A stretch of DNA of 64,000 nt, taken from NCBI GenBank assembly GCA_002344075.1, contig DDTM01000021.1, forward strand, positions 23,008-87,007, given 5' to 3'. Below the pieces are notes generated by a model, which had not been told where the DNA came from, ran no database searches, and worked only from the letters and a program-made list of their open reading frames with translations. Both the position numbers and the translations under genes were made by a program. Shown here one piece after another: positions 23,746 through 32,828 of the stretch (position 1 is its first letter; each line of letters starts with the position of its first letter). The DNA is from Bacteroidetes bacterium UBA2364 (lineage in GTDB: Bacteria; Bacteroidota; Rhodothermia; Rhodothermales; UBA2364).

Positions 23746-26700
23746 TTAAGCAGGCTTATTGGGCATTTGGGTTCCCAGATGCATTTTCGGAGCACCATTA
23801 CCGCTTATTCCAGCATGGAAAGGCTCGGCCGTTTCAATAACTTTAAATCCTCCCACAACCCGATTCGCGATGGAGGAAAAGGCATTGTACATTACTGGAG
23901 CCACATATAGGGTGAGGAAAATTGAAAAAATGGAGCCACTGATCAGGGCCACGTTCATTGGGAGCCAAAATTGACCGTTTTCGGAGCCAAACTGAAAGCC
24001 CGGATCGGCATGGGTGAAAAGACCCACAAAATCAATATTTAAGCCGAAAACCAAGGGGAATAATCCAATAACCGAGGTGATGATGGTCAGAAAGATAGGG
24101 CGGGTTCGGATAACACCAGCCTCAATGATCGCCTCAAGGGAAGTTTCACCTTCTTCTTCTCGTTTTAGGGCGAAGTCAATCAGAACGATGGTATGATTGA
24201 CTACGAGTCCCGATAAACTAATCAAGGCGATAAAGGTCATTAATCCGAACGGAGATCTCGTAAGAATAAGTCCAAGCATGACACCAATGAGGGAAAGACC
24301 CATACCGATCATGATGACCAATGGGCCTCTGATATTTCTGAATTCCATGACCAGAAGAAGAAATATCAGGGCAATCCCCATAAAAAGGGCGATAGAGAGA
24401 AAGCCGAAACTTTCTTGTTGATCTTTATTCTCTCCGGTAAAATTCAAGACATACCCTTTTTTGACCTTATAATCGGCCAAAAAAGCCGTGACTTTGCCCA
24501 AAACCTCGGGTCCGCTATAGCCAGGAGCGGCATCACCAGAAACGGTTACCACTCTGCGGCCATCTAATCGTGTAATAGAGCCTAGTCCAGCGCCTACTTC
24601 GAGCGTGGCAACGGCTGAGAGCGGTAGTTGGCGGCGGTTGTTGGGATTTCCACCCACGTTAACTGGCAGGGTTAGGTTTTGGATGCTTTCAAGGGCATTT
24701 CGGTCTTCGGGGCGGAGCCTGACGGTGATGTCATACTCATCTTCGCCATCTCGGAATTTGCTGGCCTCGGTACCATTGATTGCACTCCGAATGGTACTTG
24801 CAATCTGACCTGTTGATAATTTGTATTGTTGTGCCCGTTCGCGGTCTATCTTAACACGTACTTCTGGGCGTCCCGAATTAAGGTTATCCCGTACATCTAC
24901 CAAGCCATCAATTTGTTTTTTCTCGGCGGCACGACTTAGTTTGAACTTCAGATCATGGCTAATCCGGACAATCTCGTTAAAATCCGGCCCAGAAACTTCT
25001 ATATTGACAGGTGCACCCGTAGGTGGTCCGTTGCTGGGAGCGGTAAACTTGAGCAGTGCACCGGGAATACTTCTGACCACATCACGAAGTTTTGTAAGGG
25101 TGTTCTTTGAGGATTCTCCGCGGTCTCCATAATCTACCATATTAATGGTGACGAATGAGTTTTGGGGGCTTCCACCGCCTCCGAAAAAGGATTCTTGCCC
25201 GCCGGCGGTGCCTACGCCTGTTTGATAGTTCTTTATGTTTTCGGCAACAAGAGGATCGTTACCGATCAGGCGTTCAATTTTAGTTTCCGCCTTTTGTGCC
25301 ATTTTATTACTGGTCTGCACATTGGTACCAATTCCACCTTGAAGGTTTACGGTCACTTGGCGGGGATCGGTAGAGGGGAAAAATGCGACACCTGTTGGCG
25401 CAATCGCATACACCATAAAGATTCCAAAGAACAATCCAAAGGTCAGGTTTAAGACAATGGCACGGTTATCCGTAAGAATCAGTGGTCGCCCAGATTTGAA
25501 AATAAGTCCAATAATGCCAAAGATGAGCATTAAAATGGGAGCGACAGAGAGGGATAAGGCAGTTCTTAATAATTGTACACTTGCATCAGGTTTCTCAAAA
25601 TCAGTACGAAACCAAGCAATTAGAAATACCACCAACATGGCAATTGCCGTTTTCCAACTGAGCGCAATGGTCGCTTTTCCACCTCGAATCATGACCTCGA
25701 AGGTGTGGAAAAATATTCCCAAAACCCCAATTGTAAAAATGACTCCGGCGGGCAACATGAAAACCACTTGTGCGAGGGTAAACCCCCCATATGCTGGTTC
25801 ACCGATTGAAAGTAAGGAACCTACAATAAGTAAAATAAACCCTAAAGTAAAACTAGTTAAGGTAAAAGTGTTACGTAAGAGGGCATACCTTACCTGATAA
25901 TCCCGCTGCATCATGAGTTCAAGCCATTCTTTGTACTTTACCAAGTATCGTGGGAACTGCTTGTTGATAATAAAATCGCTTACGGGAACCAAGAAATAAC
26001 GGGTAAAGGCAAAAAGTACCAAGGATAGACCGATTAAGACCGGGACAGTTACCCAATTAATAATGAGCATTAGTATCGTCAAAGAGGCAATGGCGATGTA
26101 GGTAACATAATTGATCCATTTGGGTGGAATGGCTTTTGGTTCATTGTCTAAGCGAACCAAATAAGCGGTGATCACCGGATTCATAACCAAGGCAACAAAC
26201 AACGACGTAGAGAGCGTGATAATGAGGGTTAGGGGCAGATAACTCATGAATTTGCCGATCACACCTGGCCAAAACAACATGGGGAAAAAAGCCGCAAGTG
26301 TGGTAAGGGTGGCATAGATAACCGGTCCGGTTACTTCACGGGTTGCCAGACGAGCGGCCTCAAATTTTTCGTACCCCATTTCTCGAAAGCGGTAAATGTT
26401 CTCCACCACCACAATTGCATTGTCCGCTAAGAGACCTAAGGCAATGATAAGGCTAAAGAGGACGATAAAGTTGAGGGTCAGCCCCATGACTTGGAAAACG
26501 GCAAAACTCATGAGCATGGAAAGCGGAATCGAAATGGCGACCAGCATAGAGGCACGAATCCCCAAGAAAAAGACCAAGGCCATCACTACAAAGAAAATCC
26601 CTGCCACCAGATTATTTTGAAGTTCTTCCACCAAATTTCGGACGAACTCGGAGTTGTCGCCGGTATAAACCACAAATGTACCATTGGGCAGATTTGCGGT

Positions 26701-27681
26701 TTTAATTTTCTCTTTCAGGCCATCTACCGTCTCAATAATGTTAGCGCCGGAACGCTTTTTGACTTGCAACGAGATTACCTGTAAGGGTTTTCCATCTTTC
26801 GATTTTACGGTTCCGCCCGCGCCACTTTCGTCAGGGTGAACAATGCGAAGTCGGGAGTAGGTGGTACGGTCTTTAAAGCCGTAGGTCACGTCGGCTACAT
26901 CGCGCAAGTAAATTGGTGATGGGCGGGCAATGGGGCCTTGTGGTTCAGGGACTTTAACAATTAGGTTTGCTAATTGTGCTTCACTCTTCATTTCGCCATT
27001 TACGCGAACAAGGTAGTTGAGACGATCTACGTCCACCGATCCACCCGGAATGGTTAGGTTCTCTCCCTGAATAGCACCCGCCACATCCTGAAAGGTAAGG
27101 TTATAGGATTGAAGTTTTGCGAGGTCCACATTAATTTGCATTTCCCGCTCTAAGGCGCCAATCAATTCAACTTCCAAGACACCTGGCACGCCTTCAAATT
27201 CGTCTTTTAGTTTGTCTGCAACATCTTTTAATTTAGACAAGGAATACCCTGCGGCGAGGTTCACGGTTATAACCGGTAATTCCGAGATATTAATTTCTCG
27301 AACAATAGGCTCTTGAATGTCGGAAGGTAACTTGGATTTTGCGATATTTACTCGATCGCGCACTTTTTGGTAGGCATCTTCGATGGGCACATTGGGTTCA
27401 AATTGGATATTGACCGATGTTACCCCTTCGCCGGAGGTGGAGCGTAGTTCCTTGATTCCGCTGATGCTTTGTATTTCACGTTCCAATGGTTGTGAAACCA
27501 ATGCTTCCATATCGTCGGGGCTTACACCCGGATACACAACCGTAACAAAAATATTAGGGATTTTTATAGAGGGTTGGGCTTCTTTAGGAACGGAGAAATA
27601 AGCATAGAAGCCCCAAATGGTAAGCAAAACCGTTAACACGAGAACGGTAATACGGTTTTTAACGGCCCAGTCTGCAATCAT
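23746..27681 (-). CDS. RND-family efflux pump, inner-membrane permease (AcrB/HAE1-like) with an enlarged membrane insertion
   Basis: Proton-driven inner-membrane pump of a tripartite efflux system. At 1311 residues it is about 270 longer than usual. The N-terminal helix (residues 10-28) and the first porter region (residues 35-335) are normal, as are TM2-TM6 (about 355-510). The TM4 motif reads LLADNAIVVVENIY: D420 is kept and the second Asp of the AcrB pair is Asn, as in many HAE1 proteins. Residues about 515-735 form an extra block with six hydrophobic segments where AcrB has a short loop. The second half then resumes at VAFFPSTDPRQVTVNL, with GLVVNHTIVLIDF in TM10. It follows the adaptor and TolC genes in one leftward operon under a TetR regulator. 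Substrate unknown. Confidence 0.93.
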   Translation of the reverse strand: MIADWAVKNRITVLVLTVLLTIWGFYAYFSVPKEAQPSIKIPNIFVTVVYPGVSPDDMEALVSQPLEREIQSISGIKELRSTSGEGVTSVNIQFEPNVPIEDAYQKVRDRVNIAKSKLPSDIQEPIVREINISELPVITVNLAAGYSLSKLKDVADKLKDEFEGVPGVLEVELIGALEREMQINVDLAKLQSYNLTFQDVAGAIQGENLTIPGGSVDVDRLNYLVRVNGEMKSEAQLANLIVKVPEPQGPIARPSPIYLRDVADVTYGFKDRTTYSRLRIVHPDESGAGGTVKSKDGKPLQVISLQVKKRSGANIIETVDGLKEKIKTANLPNGTFVVYTGDNSEFVRNLVEELQNNLVAGIFFVVMALVFFLGIRASMLVAISIPLSMLMSFAVFQVMGLTLNFIVLFSLIIALGLLADNAIVVVENIYRFREMGYEKFEAARLATREVTGPVIYATLTTLAAFFPMLFWPGVIGKFMSYLPLTLIITLSTSLFVALVMNPVITAYLVRLDNEPKAIPPKWINYVTYIAIASLTILMLIINWVTVPVLIGLSLVLFAFTRYFLVPVSDFIINKQFPRYLVKYKEWLELMMQRDYQVRYALLRNTFTLTSFTLGFILLIVGSLLSIGEPAYGGFTLAQVVFMLPAGVIFTIGVLGIFFHTFEVMIRGGKATIALSWKTAIAMLVVFLIAWFRTDFEKPDASVQLLRTALSLSVAPILMLIFGIIGLIFKSGRPLILTDNRAIVLNLTFGLFFGIFMVYAIAPTGVAFFPSTDPRQVTVNLQGGIGTNVQTSNKMAQKAETKIERLIGNDPLVAENIKNYQTGVGTAGGQESFFGGGGSPQNSFVTINMVDYGDRGESSKNTLTKLRDVVRSIPGALLKFTAPSNGPPTGAPVNIEVSGPDFNEIVRISHDLKFKLSRAAEKKQIDGLVDVRDNLNSGRPEVRVKIDRERAQQYKLSTGQIASTIRSAINGTEASKFRDGEDEYDITVRLRPEDRNALESIQNLTLPVNVGGNPNNRRQLPLSAVATLEVGAGLGSITRLDGRRVVTVSGDAAPGYSGPEVLGKVTAFLADYKVKKGYVLNFTGENKDQQESFGFLSIALFMGIALIFLLLVMEFRNIRGPLVIMIGMGLSLIGVMLGLILTRSPFGLMTFIALISLSGLVVNHTIVLIDFALKREEEGETSLEAIIEAGVIRTRPIFLTIITSVIGLFPLVFGLNIDFVGLFTHADPGFQFGSENGQFWLPMNVALISGSIFSIFLTLYVAPVMYNAFSSIANRVVGGFKVIETAEPFHAGISGNGAPKMHLGTQMPNKPA

Positions 27682-27726
27682 TGTATGTTAAGGATTATCA
27701 GTGAGGAAAAAGAGCATTTCGGGTGC

Positions 27727-28884
27727 TTAACCCTTAACGACTTCTAATAGGTCACCTTCCGAAACGTTGTTTTGTCCGTTAGTGACGACTTCATCGCCTG
27801 CTTGAATACCAGAAAACACCACCGTTTTACCCTCTTGAGACGGTCCGATGGAGATACTGACCCGTTTGGCTACTTTTTTCCGGCCTTCGGGTTTGGCAAT
27901 AAAAACACTTGTACCTTCTTCGTCGCGCATGATGGCCGTTTCCGGAATCACAATCACGTTTCCGATGGTTTCGTTATTGATAAAGATTTGGGCTGTCATT
28001 TGTGGCTTCAACAAACCATCTGGATTGGCCACCTGAATTTCGATGGGGAAAGTACGGCTGGTGGGATTGACGTTGGTCCCGACGAAACTGATAGTGCCAA
28101 CCGTTTCTTGGTTTCCGAGTGTAGGGAACCGGACAAAGGCATTCGTTCCAAGTTTTACGGTTGCAGCATATTTTTCTGACACGCCGCCGGTTATCTTTAC
28201 ATTTCCTGCATTCACGATTTGGACGATCGGTGATCCCGGAGCAGCTGTAGATCCGGTCTCAGCCAGTTTTCGTTCTATTTTCCCGGAAAATGGTGCAACA
28301 ACGCGGGTGTTAGACAATTGCTTCTGTGCAAGCGAGATGGCTGCTTGTGTTTGTGCCTTCCCTGCATTGGTTTGGTTTACGACGGCTTTCGCTGCGGCGA
28401 GTCGGGTTTTGACCCCCTCGAATTCGATGGCGGAAATGATGGAGTCGCGGTACAGGGGTTCTTGTCTGCGGAAGGCATCCTCGGCCAGTCGGAGTTGTGC
28501 TTCAGCATTGGCTACTGCGGCTTCGGCAGCACTTAACGCGGCCTTGGCTTGAGACAAAGAGGCTTCGGCTACGGCAGGATCCACAATGGCGACGGTTTCT
28601 CCGGCGGATACGTACTTACCTACCGGAGCAACGTACTGCAAAATGCCTGCACTCAACGCCGAAACGGTTACATCGTTCGAGGTCTCGACAACGCCCGGAA
28701 TTTGAATCATGTTGTCGAAATTTCCAGCACCAGCCAATAGGGTTTCTACCGGAATCATGGCAGAAGCCAGTTCTGTGCTATTTTCAGCATTAGAGGCCGG
28801 TTTATTCCCTTGGTTGCAGGCCGAAAAAACGAAGGCCAGCATCAACAAAACGGGAAGCAAAACGACGTATTGAAAGTGTTTCAT
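27727..28884 (-). CDS. RND efflux periplasmic adaptor (membrane fusion protein), lipoprotein
   Basis: Links the RND pump to the TolC channel. The start is set at MKHFQYVVLLPVLLMLAFVFSAC, a lipoprotein signal with lipobox FSAC; the frame is open 67 codons upstream without signal features. The order is then typical: first half-lipoyl segment (VSALSAGILQYVAPVGKYVSAGETVAIVD), an alanine-rich alpha-hairpin coiled coil (about residues 110-185), second half-lipoyl (VVAPFSGKIERKLAETGSTAAPGSPIVQIV), a beta-barrel domain (VRFPTLGNQETVGTISFVG) and a membrane-proximal C-terminal domain. It is 385 residues, placed between the tolC-like gene and the pump gene with short gaps, so one operon. Confidence 0.93.
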   Translation of the reverse strand: MKHFQYVVLLPVLLMLAFVFSACNQGNKPASNAENSTELASAMIPVETLLAGAGNFDNMIQIPGVVETSNDVTVSALSAGILQYVAPVGKYVSAGETVAIVDPAVAEASLSQAKAALSAAEAAVANAEAQLRLAEDAFRRQEPLYRDSIISAIEFEGVKTRLAAAKAVVNQTNAGKAQTQAAISLAQKQLSNTRVVAPFSGKIERKLAETGSTAAPGSPIVQIVNAGNVKITGGVSEKYAATVKLGTNAFVRFPTLGNQETVGTISFVGTNVNPTSRTFPIEIQVANPDGLLKPQMTAQIFINNETIGNVIVIPETAIMRDEEGTSVFIAKPEGRKKVAKRVSISIGPSQEGKTVVFSGIQAGDEVVTNGQNNVSEGDLLEVVKG

Positions 28885-28930
28885 GTTAGGGTTTGGTTTG
28901 GGTAATGATGGACCTTTGGGAATTATCCGG

Positions 28931-30574
28931 TTATTGTACTTTATAAAACTTATTGACATAATTCCAGATACCGCCAGTGCGTGCCGGGGCAAATTCCGGA
29001 ATCTTCGATTCCACAAAAGGTAATTTACCCATCGCGGTTTGGAGGCTATTTTTTGCATTGAGGTAGTCGAAGATTGCCACAACATATGCCAATTTACTCT
29101 GGTCTAAGAGTTCGGAGGCTTGACGTTCTTCCAACTGGTTTCCAACACCTTCTCTAAGGCGGGTGGAGGTGATTCTGTAGTTTTCTTCGGCACGGGCAAT
29201 ATTTTGCCGCTGACTTGTTATGCGTTCGGAGGCTGAAGAAAGAGATAAAAAGGCTTGCTCTACTTCCAACCGAATGCTTTCTTGTAATTGCACCTCTTGA
29301 ATTTTTGCACGTTCTATGGATAATTGGTTGCGTTGTCGTTGGTATTTTCTGGTTCCCCCATCATAAAGGCTCCACGAAACCTGCAATCCAATTGTGATAT
29401 TGGGATCCCAATACCCGTCGCTGAAAATACGGTTGCGCTCTTTTGTGAACTTAAACGGATCGTTGGTGTCCTGTACCGAGTAGGTACGGTTACTGGGAAC
29501 ACGTCCCAGATATGAAATATTTGAAAATGCGCTCACAATGGGTTTGCCCAATGCTGTCGTAACACCTTTCTGAATTTCCTGAAGGACAATGTTTTTTTGG
29601 GCCTGCACCAAATCCGGACGGTTGTTCATGGCCACATCAAGGGCCGCACGTAAATTTAGGCCATCGGTCTCGTTTGCCTTTTCCGTCATCTCTTCCCACG
29701 AGGCCTTGATATCAATTTCGGTCTCCATAGGTAGTCCAAGCAGGAGTTTTAGACCGGAAAGGGCCAATCCAGCATTATTGGCGGCAACAATTTTTTGTGC
29801 ATTTAGGTTGCCCAATTCCACTTCGGCAGAAAGGCGCTGAAAACGTGGCGCAAGACCTTGTTGGACAGTTTTGCCTACATCGCGAGTGGTCTCGGCAAGA
29901 CGTTCCATACTGTTCTGAAGGACGGAAACCTGTTCGCGTGCCAGCATCACCCGATAAAACGCGCTTCGGATCTGGCTTACTATTTGTTGTTGTTGGCGCA
30001 AAAAGCCGGAAGCTGTAATAGACTGAAGCACTCGTGTTGCACGTAGCCCTTCTCCAATTGCGGCATTATACAACGTCTGACTGATGGCAATATTGCCCGT
30101 AAAGTTGTTTTCTACGGCAAAAGGGTTTGCACTGCTATTGGTTGGGATACCGGCAGCGGTTTGGCCCTCGGCGATCCTGCGGTAGTACTCTTGGAGGGTG
30201 ATTGGCACGGTGCTGTCGTCGTTGTCCGTTCGGGCTTGCTCATTATAGCCCAGCCAGCCAATTTGCCCCAAGCCCGTAAAAATGTTGCCCGCACTCGAAC
30301 CCGCAAACGGATTCGAACTAAGCAAGTTGCGTTGGTAATTGCCAGAAAGGTTGATTCTCGGATAAAGGTTGCTAAAACCTTCTTCTACCTGAGAATTTAC
30401 CTCGGATTGACCAAGCGCAGCCGAACGCAGCAAGTAGTTATTAACTAAGCCAATCTGAATGGCTTCGTCGAGGGTCATAAGGGCTTTTCGAGGGCTTGGA
30501 TTAGCAGATTGTGCTGCCAATAATCCGGGTGTCAGTAAGAGAAGGGCGATAAGGTAACGGTGAAAAAAACGCAT
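28931..30574 (-). CDS. TolC-family outer-membrane efflux channel
   Basis: 547 residues from MRFFHRYLIALLLLTPGLLAAQ (signal peptide); the frame is open 42 codons further but overlaps the regulator gene. The two-fold TolC repeat is visible: an N-terminal MTLDEAIQIGLVNNYLLRSAALGQSEVNSQVEEG helix start, strand-like INLSGNYQRN, long helices around VLQNSMERLAETTRDVGKTVQQGLAPRFQRLSAEVELGNLNAQ in parts, then the second half with LRAALDVAMNNRPDLVQAQKNI and a strand VSWSLYDGG. It provides the outer-membrane exit duct for the adaptor and RND pump encoded next. The start codon lies 8 bases after the tetR stop. Confidence 0.92.
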   Translation of the reverse strand: MRFFHRYLIALLLLTPGLLAAQSANPSPRKALMTLDEAIQIGLVNNYLLRSAALGQSEVNSQVEEGFSNLYPRINLSGNYQRNLLSSNPFAGSSAGNIFTGLGQIGWLGYNEQARTDNDDSTVPITLQEYYRRIAEGQTAAGIPTNSSANPFAVENNFTGNIAISQTLYNAAIGEGLRATRVLQSITASGFLRQQQQIVSQIRSAFYRVMLAREQVSVLQNSMERLAETTRDVGKTVQQGLAPRFQRLSAEVELGNLNAQKIVAANNAGLALSGLKLLLGLPMETEIDIKASWEEMTEKANETDGLNLRAALDVAMNNRPDLVQAQKNIVLQEIQKGVTTALGKPIVSAFSNISYLGRVPSNRTYSVQDTNDPFKFTKERNRIFSDGYWDPNITIGLQVSWSLYDGGTRKYQRQRNQLSIERAKIQEVQLQESIRLEVEQAFLSLSSASERITSQRQNIARAEENYRITSTRLREGVGNQLEERQASELLDQSKLAYVVAIFDYLNAKNSLQTAMGKLPFVESKIPEFAPARTGGIWNYVNKFYKVQ

Positions 30575-30582
30575 ATTGTTTC

Positions 30583-31272
30583 TTAAATAGACCGTGGGAG
30601 TGCTACTGTGGAGCAAGGTTTTTGGGAAATTCCATGTAACAAAAGCAAACAAAGCCATTCTTGGGCATCGGTTGCGGGGTTTATCTGGGTGGGGGTACAA
30701 GACAAGGGCGGGTTGTGCAAAAAAGCGTCATACATGATGTAGCCATGTAAATTGCCAAATATCATGTGGGTTAGGGCTTCTGCATGAAAAGGCCGGACTT
30801 CACCGCGCTGCATGGCTTCTTCTAAAAAACCAGAAAAACGTGAAATCGTTTTGGCTTTTAACGACAAAACCAGTTCTTTTAACGCATCCTCATCCGAGAG
30901 CATCAGACGGTTTAGGACTTTTACCACTAAGCGAAAATGGTCTTTTTCTTGGTGGTAATGGTCTAAATAAGCGCGAATAAATGCTCGAAAAGTTTGCTCA
31001 AAGGATAGTTGTTGTTCGCTGGATTGGAGAATTACATTTTCAACTAATTGAAATTCCTCTTTCGCGAGATCCTGAACAATAGTACGCAACATTTCTTCTT
31101 TTCCTTTAGGGAAATAGAGGTATAGGGTTCCTTTAGCAAACTCGGCGCGTTGGGCAATCTCTTCTATCGAAGCCCGTTCATATCCCTTTTCAGCAAATAC
31201 TCGAATCCCCGCCTGGAGTATCTCGCGTCGGCGGTTCAATCGTTCTCTTTCCTTACGGGAAATGGGTTCCAT
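30583..31272 (-). CDS. TetR/AcrR-family transcriptional regulator of the efflux operon
   Basis: 229 residues. The N-terminal helix-turn-helix reads RRREILQAGIRVFAEKGYERASIEEIAQRAEFAKGTLYLYFPKGKEEML in sections (residues about 14-64), the standard TetR DNA-binding domain. The ligand-binding helices that follow are poorly conserved, as usual. It is the first gene of the tetR-tolC-adaptor-RND operon, 8 bases before the channel gene, so it is probably an autorepressor relieved by pump substrates. A dyad at 31352-31386 overlapping the -35 box is the likely operator. Confidence 0.92.
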   Translation of the reverse strand: MEPISRKERERLNRRREILQAGIRVFAEKGYERASIEEIAQRAEFAKGTLYLYFPKGKEEMLRTIVQDLAKEEFQLVENVILQSSEQQLSFEQTFRAFIRAYLDHYHQEKDHFRLVVKVLNRLMLSDEDALKELVLSLKAKTISRFSGFLEEAMQRGEVRPFHAEALTHMIFGNLHGYIMYDAFLHNPPLSCTPTQINPATDAQEWLCLLLLHGISQKPCSTVALPRSI

Positions 31273-31328
31273 AACAAATGTTGTTTTTTGGGGTGTGATA
31301 GCCTAAGAACGGAAAATACTTTTCATGG

Positions 31329-31357
31329 TTTCTATGCAGGTTGATCTTGTAGGTCAA
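31329..31357 (-). promoter_or_regulatory. Predicted promoter of the efflux operon, TTGACC - 17 bp - TAGAAA
   Basis: On the minus strand TTGACC (31357-31352) and TAGAAA (31334-31329) are separated by 17 bases, about 57 bases before the regulator start codon. The layout matches that proposed for the blaI promoter in this window. The -35 box coincides with the outer arm of the dyad at 31352-31386. Confidence 0.5.
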
Positions 31358-31386
31358 TTCATGAATGCACTATTCATCTTATGACC
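31352..31386. promoter_or_regulatory. Candidate TetR-type operator (nested dyad)
   Basis: An inner dyad ATGAAT-GCACT-ATTCAT (31361-31377) and an outer pair GGTCA (31352-31356) / TGACC (31382-31386) share the same centre of symmetry at 31369. The site overlaps the predicted -35 box of the efflux operon and lies only in this regulator's upstream region, so it is a good candidate for autorepression. Confidence 0.55.
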
Positions 31387-31456
31387 CAGTAAATTAAATT
31401 TCTAACTTTGTCAGGTGCTTGGGTCAATCTTTATTTGATTAGAAAAAAAGGCTTTC

Positions 31457-32140
31457 TTACGAGCAAATGCGGAAAATCGTTTGAAATGCTTCTGCCGCTG
31501 TAAGCCCCACCTGAGATCCCCAGCGGGTGGCAATACTACGAAGTGCATGTTCGGAGCGAGGATGGGGGAATGGGCGCATTTCGGGTGCATAGCACTGCAT
31601 CGCGGCTATTTTAACATCCAGAAAAGTGGAGATGTCCACAAAGGTGTCTGGCTGAAAGACCGGAGAGAACTTACCAAAAGCATATTCGGTGGAGGAAGGG
31701 ACCTCATACGCATACAGTGTTTGTACAGAGCAACCTTGAAGAGGACGGCAAGCGGTTAGGGTGGCACGAAAAGTAACGACATGGTCTAAGTTTAGGTCAC
31801 CTCCATGTTGTGTATAGACCATTTCTGGTTGTTTCTCTTCGATTACATTTGTCAGAAGTTTTACAATGTTTAAAAAAGGCAAGGTATCAAAGCGTTGGTC
31901 TGGCAGTTTCAAGCCCTGAACGGAAGTAATACTAAGGAGCTTAGCTGCTTTATGACTTGCAGCGGCCAAAAAGTCAACAAGTTGCGGGGGGGCATCTTCG
32001 CGGCGGTCGAAGCGGGAGGTTGCACCCTCACCCAAAATACAAACATGTACCGTATCACCATTTTTGATATGGCGGGCGATGGTTCCACCACAGCCTAAAA
32101 CTTCGTCGTCTGGATGCGCGGCAATAACAAGGATATTCAT
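31457..32140 (-). CDS. PIG-L/LmbE-family N-acetylglucosaminyl deacetylase
   Basis: 227 residues with the zinc-site motif AHPDDE (H9, D11, D12) at the N-terminus and HGGDLNLDH further on, where His supplies the third ligand. The family removes N-acetyl groups from GlcNAc-containing glycolipids, glycosides or bacillithiol precursors (BshB). No bshA or bshC is visible, and it sits in a glycan gene cluster, so deacetylation of a sugar intermediate in surface polysaccharide synthesis is the better guess. Its ATG overlaps the stop of the WbqC gene (TAATG), so the two are translationally coupled. Confidence 0.9.
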   Translation of the reverse strand: MNILVIAAHPDDEVLGCGGTIARHIKNGDTVHVCILGEGATSRFDRREDAPPQLVDFLAAASHKAAKLLSITSVQGLKLPDQRFDTLPFLNIVKLLTNVIEEKQPEMVYTQHGGDLNLDHVVTFRATLTACRPLQGCSVQTLYAYEVPSSTEYAFGKFSPVFQPDTFVDISTFLDVKIAAMQCYAPEMRPFPHPRSEHALRSIATRWGSQVGLTAAEAFQTIFRICS

Positions 32141-32826
32141 TAGGAACGAAGGTAGTTTAATAGGCCATTAGGCCCCAAGTGGAGCAAAAAATCCAATGCT
32201 GAGCGGGGGGGAAAGGTTGGGTTGGGATAGTTGGATGGCGTAGAAGGTGAAAAATGGTGCCATTCCACCTTAATTCTCGATGCTTCAAAATGGTTAATGG
32301 GTAAATAGCTTTTGCCCAACGGGCCGGATAGATAGGTGGTTGCGCCTGCTTTTTGGCATAATTCTAAAACCAATGCTCCTTTTGTTTGGGATGGTGAAAG
32401 TTCCGACGAAAAAAGAAGAGGCGTTTTTAGTGACAATGCCTCGGCAATTATTTGGGAACTTGCCAAACAAATGGTCCGAAAATCGGGCCATTGTGTGTGG
32501 TAAAATTCATCGAGTTCCTGTTCGAAATTCTTCCAAAAACAAGTGTGGTAATACTGGTGCTGTAGTGTGCGCCAGTGCTTGATTTTCCAGTTTTGGCGTT
32601 CATCTACCTCAATTTGGTTGATGGGTAGGTTTCCAAAGCGTCCCTTGGTTTTGACTGGAATTGTGAGCCACTGCCAAGAATCACCACATCGGATTCGGTT
32701 GCGGTTTATAAACCATGACTTCTCGAACTGGACATGATCCAAGACAATATGTACATCGGACTTGAGGATCCGGTCGAAATAACCAAGCCAGGGCCAATAT
32801 CCCGGTTGTGCAATCGAAACGACCAT
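32140..32826 (-). CDS. WbqC-family protein
   Basis: 228 residues with the family opening VVSIAQPGYWPWLGYFDRILKSDVHIVLDHVQFEKSWFINRNRI (residues about 2-45), then WLTIPVKTKGR and further conserved aromatic and His residues. WbqC proteins occur in O-antigen and capsule clusters, and some are thought to be cysteine-protease-fold or acyl/amino-transfer enzymes, but the reaction is not established. It lies 3 bases after the mannose-1-phosphate guanylyltransferase gene and overlaps the deacetylase gene, giving a tight three-gene leftward unit. Confidence 0.88.
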   Translation of the reverse strand: MVVSIAQPGYWPWLGYFDRILKSDVHIVLDHVQFEKSWFINRNRIRCGDSWQWLTIPVKTKGRFGNLPINQIEVDERQNWKIKHWRTLQHQYYHTCFWKNFEQELDEFYHTQWPDFRTICLASSQIIAEALSLKTPLLFSSELSPSQTKGALVLELCQKAGATTYLSGPLGKSYLPINHFEASRIKVEWHHFSPSTPSNYPNPTFPPRSALDFLLHLGPNGLLNYLRS

Positions 32827-32828
32827 GC

